A stretch of 64,000 bases of DNA, from contig CM119268.1 in the NCBI GenBank assembly GCA_051294375.1, forward strand, positions 23,148,256 to 23,212,255, in the 5' to 3' direction. The position numbers and the translations under genes are program-made. Shown piece after piece: positions 12,487 through 23,930 of this stretch. The notes beneath the pieces are model-generated. The model was not told where the DNA came from and ran no database searches. It worked only from the letters and a program-made list of their open reading frames with translations. How positions within the stretch are numbered: the stretch's first letter is position 1; each line of letters begins with the position of its first letter. This DNA is from Paraspadella gotoi (lineage: Eukaryota; Chaetognatha).

Positions 12487-12594
12487 CTTGAGAAAAACTC
12501 CCTTGAGTAATTCTCCTTGACGGAATTTCGTGTTGAGTCGAATCGACGACGAATTTCGAGATTTCGTCGCGGATTTTGCGACGATCGCCGCTTC
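12487..12594 (-). CDS. HX gene exon with possible GC donor, copy 3
   Basis: The acceptor CCTCAG precedes a GAAGCGGCG start. The consensus of the copies reads AQIRDEISKFVVEFDSINTK and then LLKGVFLK. In all three copies the exon is followed by CAAG|GCGAGT or CAG|GCGAGT, so the intron would start with GC rather than GT (a known minor GC-AG class). A (GTT)n-rich intron follows on the sense strand. Individual copies have 1-base indels. Confidence 0.5.
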
Positions 12595-12621
12595 CTGAGG
12601 AGGAGGAGGTGGGGGAGGAGG

Positions 12622-12646
12622 NNNNNNNNNNNNNNNNNNNNNNNNN
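12622..12646. other. 25-N scaffold gap at the inversion junction
   Basis: The HX copies change orientation across this gap: the left side is minus-strand HX and the right side plus-strand HX. Other gaps are at 4185-4209, 9398-9422, 9529-9538, 10528-10783, 11519-11800, 29867-30266, 33527-33626, 39590-39614, 44637-44661, 45700-46623, 53888-53912, 54031-54183, 54518-54542, 60351-60375 and 63002-63026. Several gaps sit exactly where one repeated copy ends and another begins. Confidence 0.95.
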
Positions 12647-13330
12647 CGGAAGCGAAGGAGCTGGAGGCGAGAGATTCGAGGAGGGCGTTTGAAGGAGTTG
12701 GAGACGAGGGTGGGAGGGAGAAGGGGGGGGAGGAAAGATGAGGGGGAGGAAGAGAGAGGGAGAAAAGATGGGGGAAGGGAGGGAGGAAGTAGAGGGGAGA
12801 GGAGAGAGGGAAGGGAGGGGAGGGAGAATGTAGAGGGGGAGGGAGGAGAGGTAAGGGGGAGGAGGGAGAATGAAGAGGGGGACGGTGAGATTGAGGGTAG
12901 GGGGAGGGAGGTAGGATGAGAGGTGGGGAGGGAGAGTATGGTGGATGAGGAGTTTCTGGGCAGTTGCGTCTTTACTGTATCTGGTGGGAGAGAATTGTAG
13001 GCGGAGAGGGTTCAATTGTTTTTTTATTGATTAGATTGATTGGTGGAGTTGAATAAAATATATTATTTTGAGTTGAACTATGGATTGAGTTGATTAATAT
13101 TATTTATTGAATTTTTTTAGATTGAATTGATTGATATATTGATCGAATGGATGGATTTAATTTTTCTTTCCTTTAGCGTAGCTACTTATTTAAGATCGCT
13201 ATTAGTTGGCCTATTTTATTCATTAAACGTGCTGTTGGGTTATATTGATATAATATAACCGCCGATCAGGGTCCTTTTAGTCAGATTACGGTCGTTGTCG
13301 TTTTTATTAATTCCCCGTTTTCTCCGCCAG

Positions 13331-16300
13331 ATGTTCATCCGGTGGAACTGCATGCCTGCGTTTCGGCCCTGAATATCAGAGTTTTGGCTTCGGTCCTTCG
13401 GCATTTTTGAAGCGGTAGAGAATTGAGTTGTAGTTAGCGCCGAGTCTCTGATGTAGTTAAATGAAAGACTTTGTGTTATGTTGAAGAGAGGATGGGATGG
13501 AGTGGATATTGGGATAGTGAGCAAGTTTGTGACTTGCGAACTAAAGTATTTGGATGCGGGTTGATGTGGAGGGTTTTGATGTAGTTTTGATGAGTTTCTG
13601 TCAATGTGTTCTTCATTGGATATCATAGACTGATCATCAGCTTCCTTCCTGCCTCTTTCTTGACCTTTCTCCTTTTTTCTTCGCCTCCTTTCGCTTGCTC
13701 CTCCTCTCTTCCTCCTCCGTCTCTGCCATCTTCACCTCCACCTCCCTTTTCTCTATCTTTCCTCCCTCCTCTGCTCCTTTTAGCTCGTTAGCTTTGCCGC
13801 CTCCTCCTCATTCTTCTGCTTAGCCTCTCCACTCCTCCTCTTCTTCCGCTCTTCCTCCTCGCTTTCCTCTTCCTCCTCTTCTGTCTTCCCCTTCCTTCCC
13901 TCTTCCTTCCTCCTCCTCCTCATCTTCCTCTCCTCCTCTTTTAGCTCCTCTTTCCGTCTTCCTCGCCCTTCCCTCTCCTCCTCTTCTTTCCCCTTCGCTC
14001 CTACCTCCTCTTCCCTCCTCCTCCCCCACCCCTCCTCCATCGAGGGAAGCGGCGATCGTCGCAATCGCTGCGACGAAAATCTCGGAAATTCGATCGTCGA
14101 GTTCGAGAGCATCAACACGAAATTCCGTCAAGCGAGAATTACTCAAGGAGAGTTCTTTCTCAGGCGAGTCGTTGTTTATTGTTGTTGTTGCATTTAGGTG
14201 GTGTGTTGTCATTTTGTTTTTCTGTCATGTTTTGTTGTTGTTGTTCATTTTTGTTTTGTTGTTCATTTCGTTGTTGTTGTCATCGTCGTGCGGATCGTCT
14301 TTCATCATCTGCGTCTTTGTTCGAATTGTTATTTTTTATGATCGTCGATCTTTTTCATCTTCTTCCTCCTCCGTCTCTGTCGCTGCCCGGTCATGCCTGC
14401 CCTCCTCGCGGTGCTCTCCACTTGCTCCTCTCCCCTCCTCCTTGCCTCTTCCTCCTCCCGCCTCCTGCTCGTCCGTCCAGCAAGATGTTGTTCAAAACTC
14501 AAACGCGAAATCGAATCTTTGAGTTGAAAAGATTTCAAATTTTCAAACAAAAATTATCGATCGGAATTTCAAGTCGATGGCGAATTCGAGTCGAGCTGCG
14601 GGCGATGAAGCCGAATTACGAGACCATTGGTCAAGGGTTTTGTTGAAGATTTGTTGAATGTCGTGAATGTGACCCGCTGTATGAGCGCCACTAAATTAAC
14701 CCAGGCTAAATGACTCGTGATCAAGACAGGATAAATGACCGACGAAATCACTCGGTGCTAACGTACGAGACTTTTAAGGTTTGGTTTGAAGAGTTGACAT
14801 GAGATTGTAAGTCGGAAAGTTGATGATGGATCAGGGTAAACTCACCGGAGCAGTGATATGACTTTAATCCTTTTGTATTAAATACCGTTCTTTGCTTGTT
14901 TCTTTTAATTATTTCATCTCTCTCGCCATTTCTTCTCTTTATCTCTCCCTCTCCTACTTTTCACCACTGCCTCTTCTCTCCCTCCGTCCTTCCCGCCTCT
15001 CTCTCTGTTCTTCGCTCCTCTCTCTCTTTTCTCCGCTCCTCTCTCTCTCGCCCTCCGCTCTCTCCCCGCTCCCTCTCGTCCTCTTCCCCCCTCCAGTCGA
15101 TTCTGGGATTCGTCGTCTAAAAGAAATACCAACGAAATCTAAAGCAGAGAATTTGAGAGAGAAAATTGAGAGTTGATCGTTCGAGTCGGCAAAGAGGACA
15201 GCGATCGGAGAAGTCGTTAATCGACGTTGTTCGATTATGTTGCGTTGATTAGTAGTTGCGATTTATTAGATGCGATTGAGTTCGATCGCATTCTTTGAAA
15301 TTCATGATTATGATCAATGTAATAGTGTTTTGTTATTTTTCGCCAGTTGTAGATGTAGTTTTCGATGTCTTGGTCGATTCAATTTATTACCTTCATTAAA
15401 TTATTTACACATTTCATTCATGTTTTCATTCATCTTGTTTTTCATTCAGGCGATGCTTAGTTCATGTTCATTATTTTATTTTTTTCATTGTTCCATTTAT
15501 AAATAAAACTTTCGTACGATACAACTTTTTGTTCATGGAATAGCAATCAACTCATGTCATTCATCTGTTCATTTTTTTTAGATTAAATCATTCAAGATTT
15601 CAGTTCAACTTATTTATGTCATTCATTTCATTCATTTTTCTTTTTCATTCCATTTGCCCATTCAGTCTTAATTATCCTTTCCTTTCAGTTCATTCCATTC
15701 ATTTCATGTCATTATTCAATATCATTCATGTCATTCATTCGAATTCCATTCAATTTACCATTCATTCCAGTCATTCATTCCATTCATTCATTCATTTCAT
15801 GTCATTCATTCATTCATTCGCATTGTCATCTCATTCCATCTCCATTCACAGGCGGCGCGAGTCGTTCAACGAGTCTGGACACTTCGCTTGCTCCTATGGA
15901 TGCGTTGACATCCGGGAGATGGTTGCCCGGAGACAGATAATGGAATTGTGCAGGGGAGGGGGAAGTGGAGGGAGAGTGGAGGAAGGGATGGGAGAGGGAG
16001 GAAGGGAGGAGAGAGGGAGGAAGGCAGGGGAGAAGGAGGAGGGGACGAGACCAGGGAGGGGAAGTGGAGGAAGGGAGGAGAGAGGGAGGGAAGGGGAGGA
16101 GAGAGGGGAGTAAGGGAAGGAGAGGAGACGTAAGGGGGGAAGAGGAGGGAGGAAGGGAGGAAGGGATGGAGCAGAGGGAGGGAAGGAGGAGAGAGGGAGG
16201 TAAGTGGAGGAGAGAGAGAGTAAGGGAAGGTAAGAGGGAGGGAGGGAAGGAAGGTAAGAGAGAGGGAGGTGAAGGGGAGGGAGAGAGAAGTGAGGGCGGG

Positions 16301-19300
16301 AAGAGAAAGGGGAGGGGAGGGGAGAGAGGGAAGGAGGAGTGGAGGCGAGGTGAGAGCGAGGAAGGGAGGGGGAGAGGAGAAAGGGAGGAAGAAAGAGGGA
16401 GGGGGAGAGAGAGGGCAGTTTGAGGTAAGGAGAAGAGGGGAGGGAAGGGAATATGAGAGGGAGGGAAGGGAAGTAGAGAGGGCAGGGATGGGAGGCAAGG
16501 GAGGAGCGGAGGAGGGATGGGTGGGGTGGGTGGGTGGGGGCGGGGCGAGGGAGGCGGGCGGAAGACGTAGGCGGAATGAGAGGGAGAATGGGGGAGGAAA
16601 TGAATGGAATTTTGAAGGTTTATGGAGGGAGAAGAGAAGATGTGGAGACTTTAAGTAATTTAAGAATTGAATTTGTCGCAAGCCCAATCCCAACTGCATC
16701 AAGCCTTCTCATCCAGGGATGACAATAGAAGGCCCTTTTAACGCCACGATCGTGGCACCGGCTAAAATTGGGCGCGCGTAACCCTCGGGGTAAGGCGTGC
16801 CTCGCGCTTGGCAGGCCTTGGGTCTGCGCGTCTCGGCAGACGCCGTTCCGGACGGAAAGACTTCGAGTAAGGTGCGCGCTGCATTTCGCGCGCCTGCTCG
16901 ATGGAGGGTTTGAGTTCCGAATGGGCGCGAAAAGATTTTTGCGAGGCGACAGGTGAGAAACAAGTGTAGCAATTAAGAAAACTCGCAAGTATATTTAACT
17001 AAAACAATTGATAAACGATTAAAAATCTAAAGTTATCTAAAAAAAAAAATTCTAAAGAATCTAAGCCTGATGGGGAGTTGGTAATAACCAATATATAAAA
17101 TTGGTTCATTCATTAAATTAATAAGTCTATCTTGACCTGACTTTTGGGCAGAGCGACCGTGGAGATAAATATCTTTACAGGGCTGCTATAAGCTGAAGAC
17201 CCTGCGGCTTATTAAATATTAATGGATTTCAAAGAGTTTTCGCACTGCACGATATTTTTATTTTATTTAATTAACAAACAATATTAAACATAATCCTTAA
17301 AACAGTAACAGTGTTATAAAGACTGGAAAACAAGTAAAAACTAACCTAACGTATGAATTCCATTAAAAACAAAAGACACTAACGTTTAAATATCATTAAA
17401 TAATTTGTTATTGAAGCCATGAAGAGGTTCCCACTGATCGACGCTTCCATTGTATAATAACAATAAAGAGATCAAAAATATTCCAAAAAAGAAATAATTA
17501 AAAAATAGAATAAAAGCAAAAAATAAAATTTTTCATTAAAATATTGTTAAAAATTATAGTTCATGACATAAAGGTGCGCCCTATAGACTTCCCTCAGTAT
17601 GTATCTGCCTATCAGAACATACAGTATTCTACATGGTAGTCTTAGTCCTATTGGTAACAAAAATCATATAGTTAGACGTTTGGGTCCCGTCAAAAATTAT
17701 GCTCATTTCCCGACCGCCTTTTCTGTTAGTCCCTTCTTAGGATATTATGTATTTTTTCATTAAATGACTTTCTAACAGAAATGAAATGTGTGATCATTAT
17801 TAGAAAACTAGGAACAGATAGGTAATAATCTACACCTTAGTGTTAGTGGTAGATGCTCCCTCTATTTCTGTCAGAAGACAACACTGGACATTCCCCTTCC
17901 CAAATTGTATGTATTGATTATAAAGACATGTTTAACAAGAAAGCAATATATGTTTTGAATAAATAGATATAGATTAAATACTAAAATCCTTCTAAATAAT
18001 ATTAAAATATTAAAATAGAAAAATGAAAAATAAGTGAACAAGTAATTTGCAATTTTCATAAGGAAAAAATAACAGAATAACAGTTCTAATAACGTTGCAA
18101 CGGATGCAAATGTGACAATAATAAATAGGAAAAAGTAAAAAACGAAAACTGTGCAAGTCATAAAAAGGAAACAACATTATTGCATTAAATTGTGGATTAT
18201 TGCTTTTTTTTTACCAAGAACATTAATAGCTAAAAATATAAAACATATAAAAAGCAATTAAGAAAACAAAAACAGTTAGAAAATGTTAAAAAGTGTAAAA
18301 ATAATAACTTTTTAAAACATTATAATAACATTATACACATTATAAAAACCACGATAATTTTTTTTTTTGTTAATTTATATATTATAATGTGTTAACAGTA
18401 TTTTTTTGTCAAGAAACGTTTTAAAATAACCGTTTTTAACGTTTAAGGAACAACACATTATATAAAGAATATATAAAGAATTATATAAAAAAATCTATAA
18501 AAATTATAGTTGCATAAATATATATATATTTTTTTTTTTAAACATTATATAGTGTATAATGCGCAAAAAGTGTAAATATATATGCCGCAATCAATAATGT
18601 ATAGATGTATAATAGTAATAATCAAAATAATGTATAAGGTATAAGTTGTGTAGAGTACTTAAATTAAATTTATCAACTGAGAATTTATAAAAATGTATTT
18701 CTACTGTGATAATTTTTGATCCTCATCGTACAAAGTGCATAGTCAAATATATAAACTAAACCAAAAACTTAAATTATGACAAAAACAGGAACCTTTAACT
18801 AAAACTAAACCGCATATAAATAAGATTTTAACCGTTCCGAATATAATGCAGCAGAATAGATTGTCTGTGCTAAACCTACTGCGGTAAATTGTTTCAATAA
18901 ATGCATCTTACTACAAATATCAAATTGGATTTTTTTGACGTCCGGCAGGTTTTCCAACCGGCCGTCCGATTCGGCAGAACTGTGAAGGAATTTGCTTTTT
19001 TTTTGTGGTGCGGACGTCGTGGACGGTAATTTGTCAGGCCGATGGCGATAGGCGGAGGGTCAAATGCGATTCGTGGTGGCCATCAGGTGGTGGGTGGGGT
19101 GAGTGGTGGGAAATTGGTCGGTGGGGTGGTTTAAAATGGGTGGGTAAACTAACGACAATTTTTGATCGTGAAATATAATTGTGGTTGGATTTGGTGAACG
19201 AAAAAGATTACAAGGCGAAATCCTCCAAGGTGAAATTTTTGTTCCTATCATTTTCCGAGAATTTCACAAAAATAAATAATAATCAGACTGAATGCAGTTA

Positions 19301-20340
19301 TGGCCTGAACTTTTTTCAGGTGGCAATGATAGTTGTTTTTTTTTTTAAATCTCAAGAACTTCCTTTCTTTCTTTATACTCCTCTCTTGACATCCTATAAT
19401 CCTCCAGCTAGTCTTCTCTCCTTCTGCTTACCGCCTGACACTTAAATTTACTCTCCTTTATTTAGCGCCTGCTACTCCAGCCAGACATAAGCTCGCTACT
19501 ACACTTGGACCTGCCTGCCGCTCCCTTAAGATTCGAGGCTCCACTCCTTTACGCTCCTCTATTTACGATCGCCTCCTACCAGACTGAGCTCCACTTTCCT
19601 AGCACATTTAATTTACTGCCCGTTCCCCTTTCGCTCCACGCAGACACTAGCTGCATCTCTTTTGGCTTGCCTGCTATTTACTTGCCCCTTCCCCGCCTCG
19701 CTCCAGGCAAACACTAGCTCATCTTCCTTTTGCTCCTCTAGTTTACTTCCCTTCCCCCTCGCATCCACCAGACCGAAGCTCCACCTCCCCTCGGACTTTG
19801 TCCCGATTGCGCGGCGATCTGCGTTTAGCGCGGCTTCTGGGCGGCGGTACTTGAAGAAGTCCTTTGATCTGCAGTTCGAGATATTTCGACAGGTGGGTTT
19901 TGGGGGGGGTGATGATGGACAAAGGGGACGACGCTGAATGACTGGATGACGAACCGACCAGACGACGACGAGGGATGATGAGAGACGAAGAAAACAAGGA
20001 CAACAACAGGGATGACAACATCCGCGCTTGAAGACGACTGAGAATAAGATGGAAGAAAGCCTTTATTATCGCAATTGGAAAACCTACTACTATATAATCT
20101 AAAAAACAATTCTTTATTGCGCGTCCCCAATAAGACCTACAAAGATATCGGAAACTTGTTAATTTAATTTAATCATTAATTATAATTTATGACTTTTTTA
20201 TTTTAAAAAACGTGGTATTATGTCATCGCAGGAGTAACTCGGCTGCACCTAACGTGAAATCGTTCGTGAGAATTCCGGGATGCACAGTGATTCGTTCGCA
20301 GAATTCAGGAATCACTCGATCCCTGATGGGCCCCGAGATG
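13331..20340 (+). CDS. HX gene, inverted copy 4 (most complete layout)
   Basis: Exons in order: 13331-13414, 14045-14162, 14481-14636, 15097-about 15225, 15852-15953, 16717-16952, about 17153-17180, 19038-19086, 19772-19893 and 20232-about 20340. Splice sites match the minus-strand copies, for example acceptor CCGTCCAG before the coiled-coil exon and donor ACAG|GTGAGA after the largest exon. Indels break several exons (for example TAATCG replaces the end of the fourth). It differs structurally from the others: the 213-bp TIR-like element is absent, and about 0.7 kb of unrelated DNA replaces about 90 bp at 17420-18120. Allele, paralogue or pseudogene cannot be separated from this window. The last exon starts after ATCGCAG and its end is uncertain. 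Confidence 0.5.
17420..18120. other. Copy-4-specific insertion
   Basis: Sequence from about 17420 to 18120 has no counterpart in the other three HX copies. Flanks on both sides align to them: AAACAAGTAAAAACTA on the left, and GGAAACAACATTATTGCAT on the right. It is AT-rich with a less AT-rich core at 17570-17900. I see no obvious terminal repeats, target duplication or coding frame. Confidence 0.5.
19370..19790. repeat. Tandem repeat of about 55-70 bp upstream of an HX exon
   Basis: Imperfect units contain GACACTAGCTC, TTTGCTCCTCTA and TTTACT..CCTTCCCC. The reverse-complement counterpart is at 770-1265. The final unit runs into the acceptor of the 19772-19893 exon. Confidence 0.6.
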
Positions 20341-20349
20341 GAAGTCGCG

Positions 20350-21240
20350 GATGCTGATCACTCTTCTCTAGCATATAAAATAGATCGTAGTTATCTTAGA
20401 CGCAATACAGACGAGTTGGATATGATACATCCGCGAGTAAATAAACTATACAAAAAACGACAACAATTAACTCTTAAAACCCATATTTTGTCTTTCTCTC
20501 TCCTCCCCCGTCTTCCGCTCTGCGCCTTTCTCTCTCTCCTCTCCCTCTCACCTCTCTCTGCACTCCCCCTGCGACCTCGCTATCTCGCCCGCTCGCCAGC
20601 GCTAGAACACCGCCCAACTAGCCCGTGCCGGTGGTGGCCGAAAGGGGGCGTGGCGAACGCCGTGCTGGGTCGCACCCTCGGCCTCTGATCTCTCGTCCCC
20701 AGCGTGCGAACTTCGCGGCGGGGGCGAAACTCCGAACTAAATCTCTGTTGAGGCTGAATAAAGGCGGAGAATGTGAAGGACCGCTGCGGGGTGCGGGCGG
20801 CGTGCAGTGAGAAGGGGTGTGGGCGTTTGTTGGGGCACTCTTTTATTTCCTCTAATCCTCCTCTTTCCTCTAACCCTCTATCCTCTGTTCCTCTATCGCT
20901 CTATCCTCTTTCTCTTAACCTACATCCTCTTTTCGCTCTGTCCTTCATCCCTCTATCCTTCTTTCCTCTATATTCCTCTAGTCCATCCCTCCATTCCTCG
21001 CAGACTACTTGAACCGAGGGGGCCGTGGATCGAGGACTTTTGCAACGACTTTGATTAATTCTCCCGACGGAGATTTGCAGCGAGGTTGTTGGCGCTTCGA
21101 CTTCGACAAGAGATGTTTGCGAGTGGAGGAGTGAGAGAGACGAGACCGTCGACTGTCTCCCGGCGTACCATTCGACTGGAAGGGAGTTTGGGTGCAAGTT
21201 TTTAAAAGAAATATTGGTAATGATGGCCAACAGGCCACAG
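20350..21240. other. Region with no supported gene; GC-rich island
   Basis: AT-rich sequence is followed by a CT tract (20490-20580) and a GC-rich stretch with GGGGGCGTGGCGA near 20645. A possible plus-strand exon follows CCCCAG at 20700 (RANFAAGAKLRTKSLLRLNK). At 21000-21250 several frames on both strands are open, so no coding call is safe. Confidence 0.4.
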
Positions 21241-21258
21241 TAACATAATATACCCGTA

Positions 21259-21319
21259 GCCCTCGTAGCATTGGCCTCTGCTAAGCCAGGGATTGTGGTT
21301 CGTAGTCCCACCGAGGGTA
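21259..21319 (+). tRNA. tRNA-Arg(CCT)-like, D-arm deleted, probable pseudogene
   Basis: The stretch TTGGCCTC, CTAAGCCAGGGATTGTGG and CCCACC matches the anticodon arm, variable region and T arm typical of eukaryotic tRNA-Arg with a CCT anticodon. The acceptor-like ends GCCCTCG and CGAGGGTA can pair in part. Most of the D arm is missing, two bases (TG) are inserted in the anticodon loop, and the T loop has lost and gained a base. Either a pseudogene or an uncorrected-read artefact. Confidence 0.5.
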
Positions 21320-21613
21320 AACTTATTAATTTATGTTTTTTTGCTTAATTAATAGATATGCACAACTGGCTTTAAAAAACACAAAAATTAAATTATGGAT
21401 ATAGCACGGACTTCTCAGCTCTAAGGCGAGATTATACGCAGTTATAATCAATTTTTGGAGATTGTGCCTATATTTTTTGCCGGCAAAATTAATATACTGG
21501 AAATGATGGGAAAGAAAATGTCATTAATATGGTAATTCATAAAGTTTTTGTAATGACTTAACAAGGTCAAGTTAATAATGTTCAAGTTTTGAATGATACG
21601 TTGATTGATTATC

Positions 21614-21694
21614 GAGTTCGTTGGTGCTAGGTGGAATGATTCTCAGCTTAGGGCTGCGAAGAGGTGCTCAGGGTTCGACTCGACGCGACGAAGC
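21614..21694 (+). tRNA. tRNA-Pro(AGG)-like gene with indels
   Basis: TTCGTTGG, ATGATTCTC and GCTTAGGG followed by TGCGAAGAGG resemble eukaryotic tRNA-Pro, with AGG at the anticodon position (21650-21652). GGGTTCGACTC supplies a B-box-like T loop. Extra bases in several arms break perfect pairing. A second tRNA-Pro-like gene lies 155 bp away in the opposite orientation. Confidence 0.5.
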
Positions 21695-21848
21695 ACCGAT
21701 ACTTATCATGCTTTGCATTATGAGAACATATTTATCTAAGTCCCTCTTCTTGCATTTTTTGGGCTTGGAAGGTACAAAATAAATGGCCATATGAATATAG
21801 TAAGGAAAAACGATAAGAAAAAAAAAAAAAAAGAGAGAATGATGACAA

Positions 21849-21924
21849 GGGCTTCGGTCCGGGAGTCGAACCCGGGACCTCTTCGCACCCGAGAGCGAGA
21901 ATCATGCCACTGACGCAACGAGGC
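21849..21924 (-). tRNA. tRNA-Pro(CGG)-like gene
   Basis: The reverse complement reads GGCCTCGTTG, then ATGATTCTCGC, TCGGGTGCG, and CCCGGGTTCGACTCCCGG. This is close to the eukaryotic tRNA-Pro consensus with anticodon CGG. The T arm is perfect (B box GGTTCGACTCC). One extra base lies in each acceptor strand and in the anticodon arm. A run of 15 or more T follows within about 20 nt on the sense strand (21821-21836), a good pol III terminator. Confidence 0.65.
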
Positions 21925-22774
21925 CAAGGACGCTTCTTTCAGAATTTATTTAAGCACTAATCCTCCATATTTAACATATGTCATCTATGAACACAAATAA
22001 AGAGTCTCTTCAAAATGGAGAACATTCTACAATATTTCCTCTTATTTATATAACTAATTAATTAATTATTTATTTATCTATTTTGAATTGCTTTTTCCTT
22101 TTCAGTATGCTTCTTACCGCTGGAGTCCATTGAATCTCAAGTCGACTCCTACTCTCTCTCCTCCTCTAACTCTCTTCCTCCTCTTTCCTCCTCTCTCCTT
22201 CTCTGCTACCTGCCCTCGCACCTGCGGATTCGTCATTCTTTCTTCCGACGATGATAGATATGGTTGGTTCGTCAATTCGTGGATCGCCGCACGGCGGACG
22301 CTGGTTGGTTTGGCCGATTGTATTGGCTGGATTTTAATGAATTGGCCTGTGTTTGGATAGACTTTAAGTGATTGATTGGATTCGATGGTATGATTGATTG
22401 GGCCTAGGTTGGGGTTGTTTTGGGCCGATTTGATTTGGTTGGTTGGAATAGAGATTCTATGGCTCTAGGGATTGATTGCGCTGATTGGGGATTGGATGGC
22501 ATTGCGAATGGTTGACTTGATTGCTTAATTTTTCGTCATCAACTAATATATGAACATAGAACTGAATTGTTTATTGTAAGGTAATATTATTGTCGATCCA
22601 ATAATCCGTCAATAAAACTGGAATTTTTTTTCTTTTACTGTTGTTTTCTTATGTTTTATCATTGTTGTTGTGTCTCTTCTTCCTCCTCCTTCCTCCTCCT
22701 ACTCGCTTCTCCTCCATCCTCTTGCGTCAAGCGCTCCGGCGCTTTCTACGCTGCCACGTAAATTTCATCTACAT

Positions 22775-22895
22775 GCCTTCCTGTCCTCCACCGGAAGTGT
22801 TGGGCGTGGCAGTGCCGGAAGTGGGCGTGGTAGTTGCGGAAGGTTGTGGCGTGCAGTGCCGGAAGTGGGGCGTGTCTACGGTGGCGACGGGAAGT
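22775..22895 (+). promoter_or_regulatory. ETS/GC-box promoter cluster
   Basis: Within 120 bp there are four GGAAGTG/GGAAGGTTG elements, three of them as CCGGAAGTG (the ETS-family consensus), alternating with GGGCGTGG elements (KLF/Sp-type GC box). The pair CCGGAAGTGGGCGTGG recurs at 40635-40650. A strong splice donor, CGTCAG|GTAAGC, follows at 22931. I infer a plus-strand promoter with first exon ending at 22931. Confidence 0.5.
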
Positions 22896-23422
22896 CCGAG
22901 TTGTTGAGGAGTTGACTTGGAACGGCGTCAGGTAAGCAGTCGAAATTAACAAGAAAATCTCAAACGTGGTGTTGCATACAGCGTTTTCTTTAGTCGCGTG
23001 TAATGTTAGCACACGAGTTGCATATCGGAATTCAGTCCTTTTATGTCTGTTTATAGTTTTAAGCGATTTTCCTGAACGGCGGGGGGCTAGCAGATCGCTT
23101 AGATTTGAAGATTTTTTTCTTTTTTTTTTGCTCAAAAGAGAACCGACTAATAGACGCGAGCTAATGAGCATCTTTTACGTAAGTTGCGGACCTGGACCGA
23201 CGAGACAGACATACCCGGAACGGACAAGAATCGACAATCGGGGGACAAATCCGACCACTCGACAAAATCGACCCTCAAAGTGTACTAAAATGTCAAATAC
23301 ACGAATCGGTTGCATCTAATCTAATCACAACTAATCTTTCCCCCCCTCATGCGGTCTTAGATCACAACTAATCTTTCCCCCCCCGGTCGGCCCGCCACCT
23401 GCCTCGGACTCCCCTGCCACAG

Positions 23423-23551
23423 ATTCCGTCTTCGCCGACGCCTAAATTCTCTCGCTTGTTTCCTTCGTCGAAACTCGCAGAGGTCGCGCCGTTCGAGACC
23501 GAGTCTTTATTACGTAAGCTGGCGATTTGTCAGGCGGAGGAGCGCCTGCGA
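23423..23551 (+). CDS. Candidate exon, unrecognised plus-strand gene
   Basis: The acceptor CCTGCCACAG and donor CTGCGA|GTAAAT enclose exactly 43 open codons. The product begins IPSSPTPKFSRLFPSSKLAE and ends in a charged helical stretch, QAEERLR. Phase 0 at both ends matches the next candidate exon (23931). It lies 0.5 kb downstream of the ETS/GC-box cluster and its donor at 22931. No family recognised and no start codon located. Confidence 0.5.
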
Positions 23552-23930
23552 GTAAATGAAGGGTCAGGCGGGTGGCAATATGGGAGGCGAGATGGTCAGT
23601 TGGCAGATGGCTAGATGAACAGTTGACAGGGGTACTTTTACCCATTCTCATCCACTTCATTCACTCCTCTCTCTTTCTCTCTCTTTCTGTCTCTTCTTTA
23701 CACTCTCTGCCTATTTTCGCCCTCTCTATTCTCGCCTCTCTCTCACTCTTCTCCTCACACTATCTATCCTTCTCTCTTTGGTCTCTCTTCCCCTCTCCTC
23801 GTCACCTCTCCTCTCTCCTCTCTCTCCCTCTCCCCTCCTTCCTTCTGCTCTCTCCTCTCTCCCTCCGTCCATCGCCTCCTTCTTCTCTCCTCACTCCCTC
23901 TCTCTCTCCTCTTCCCACCTGCTCCCTCAG

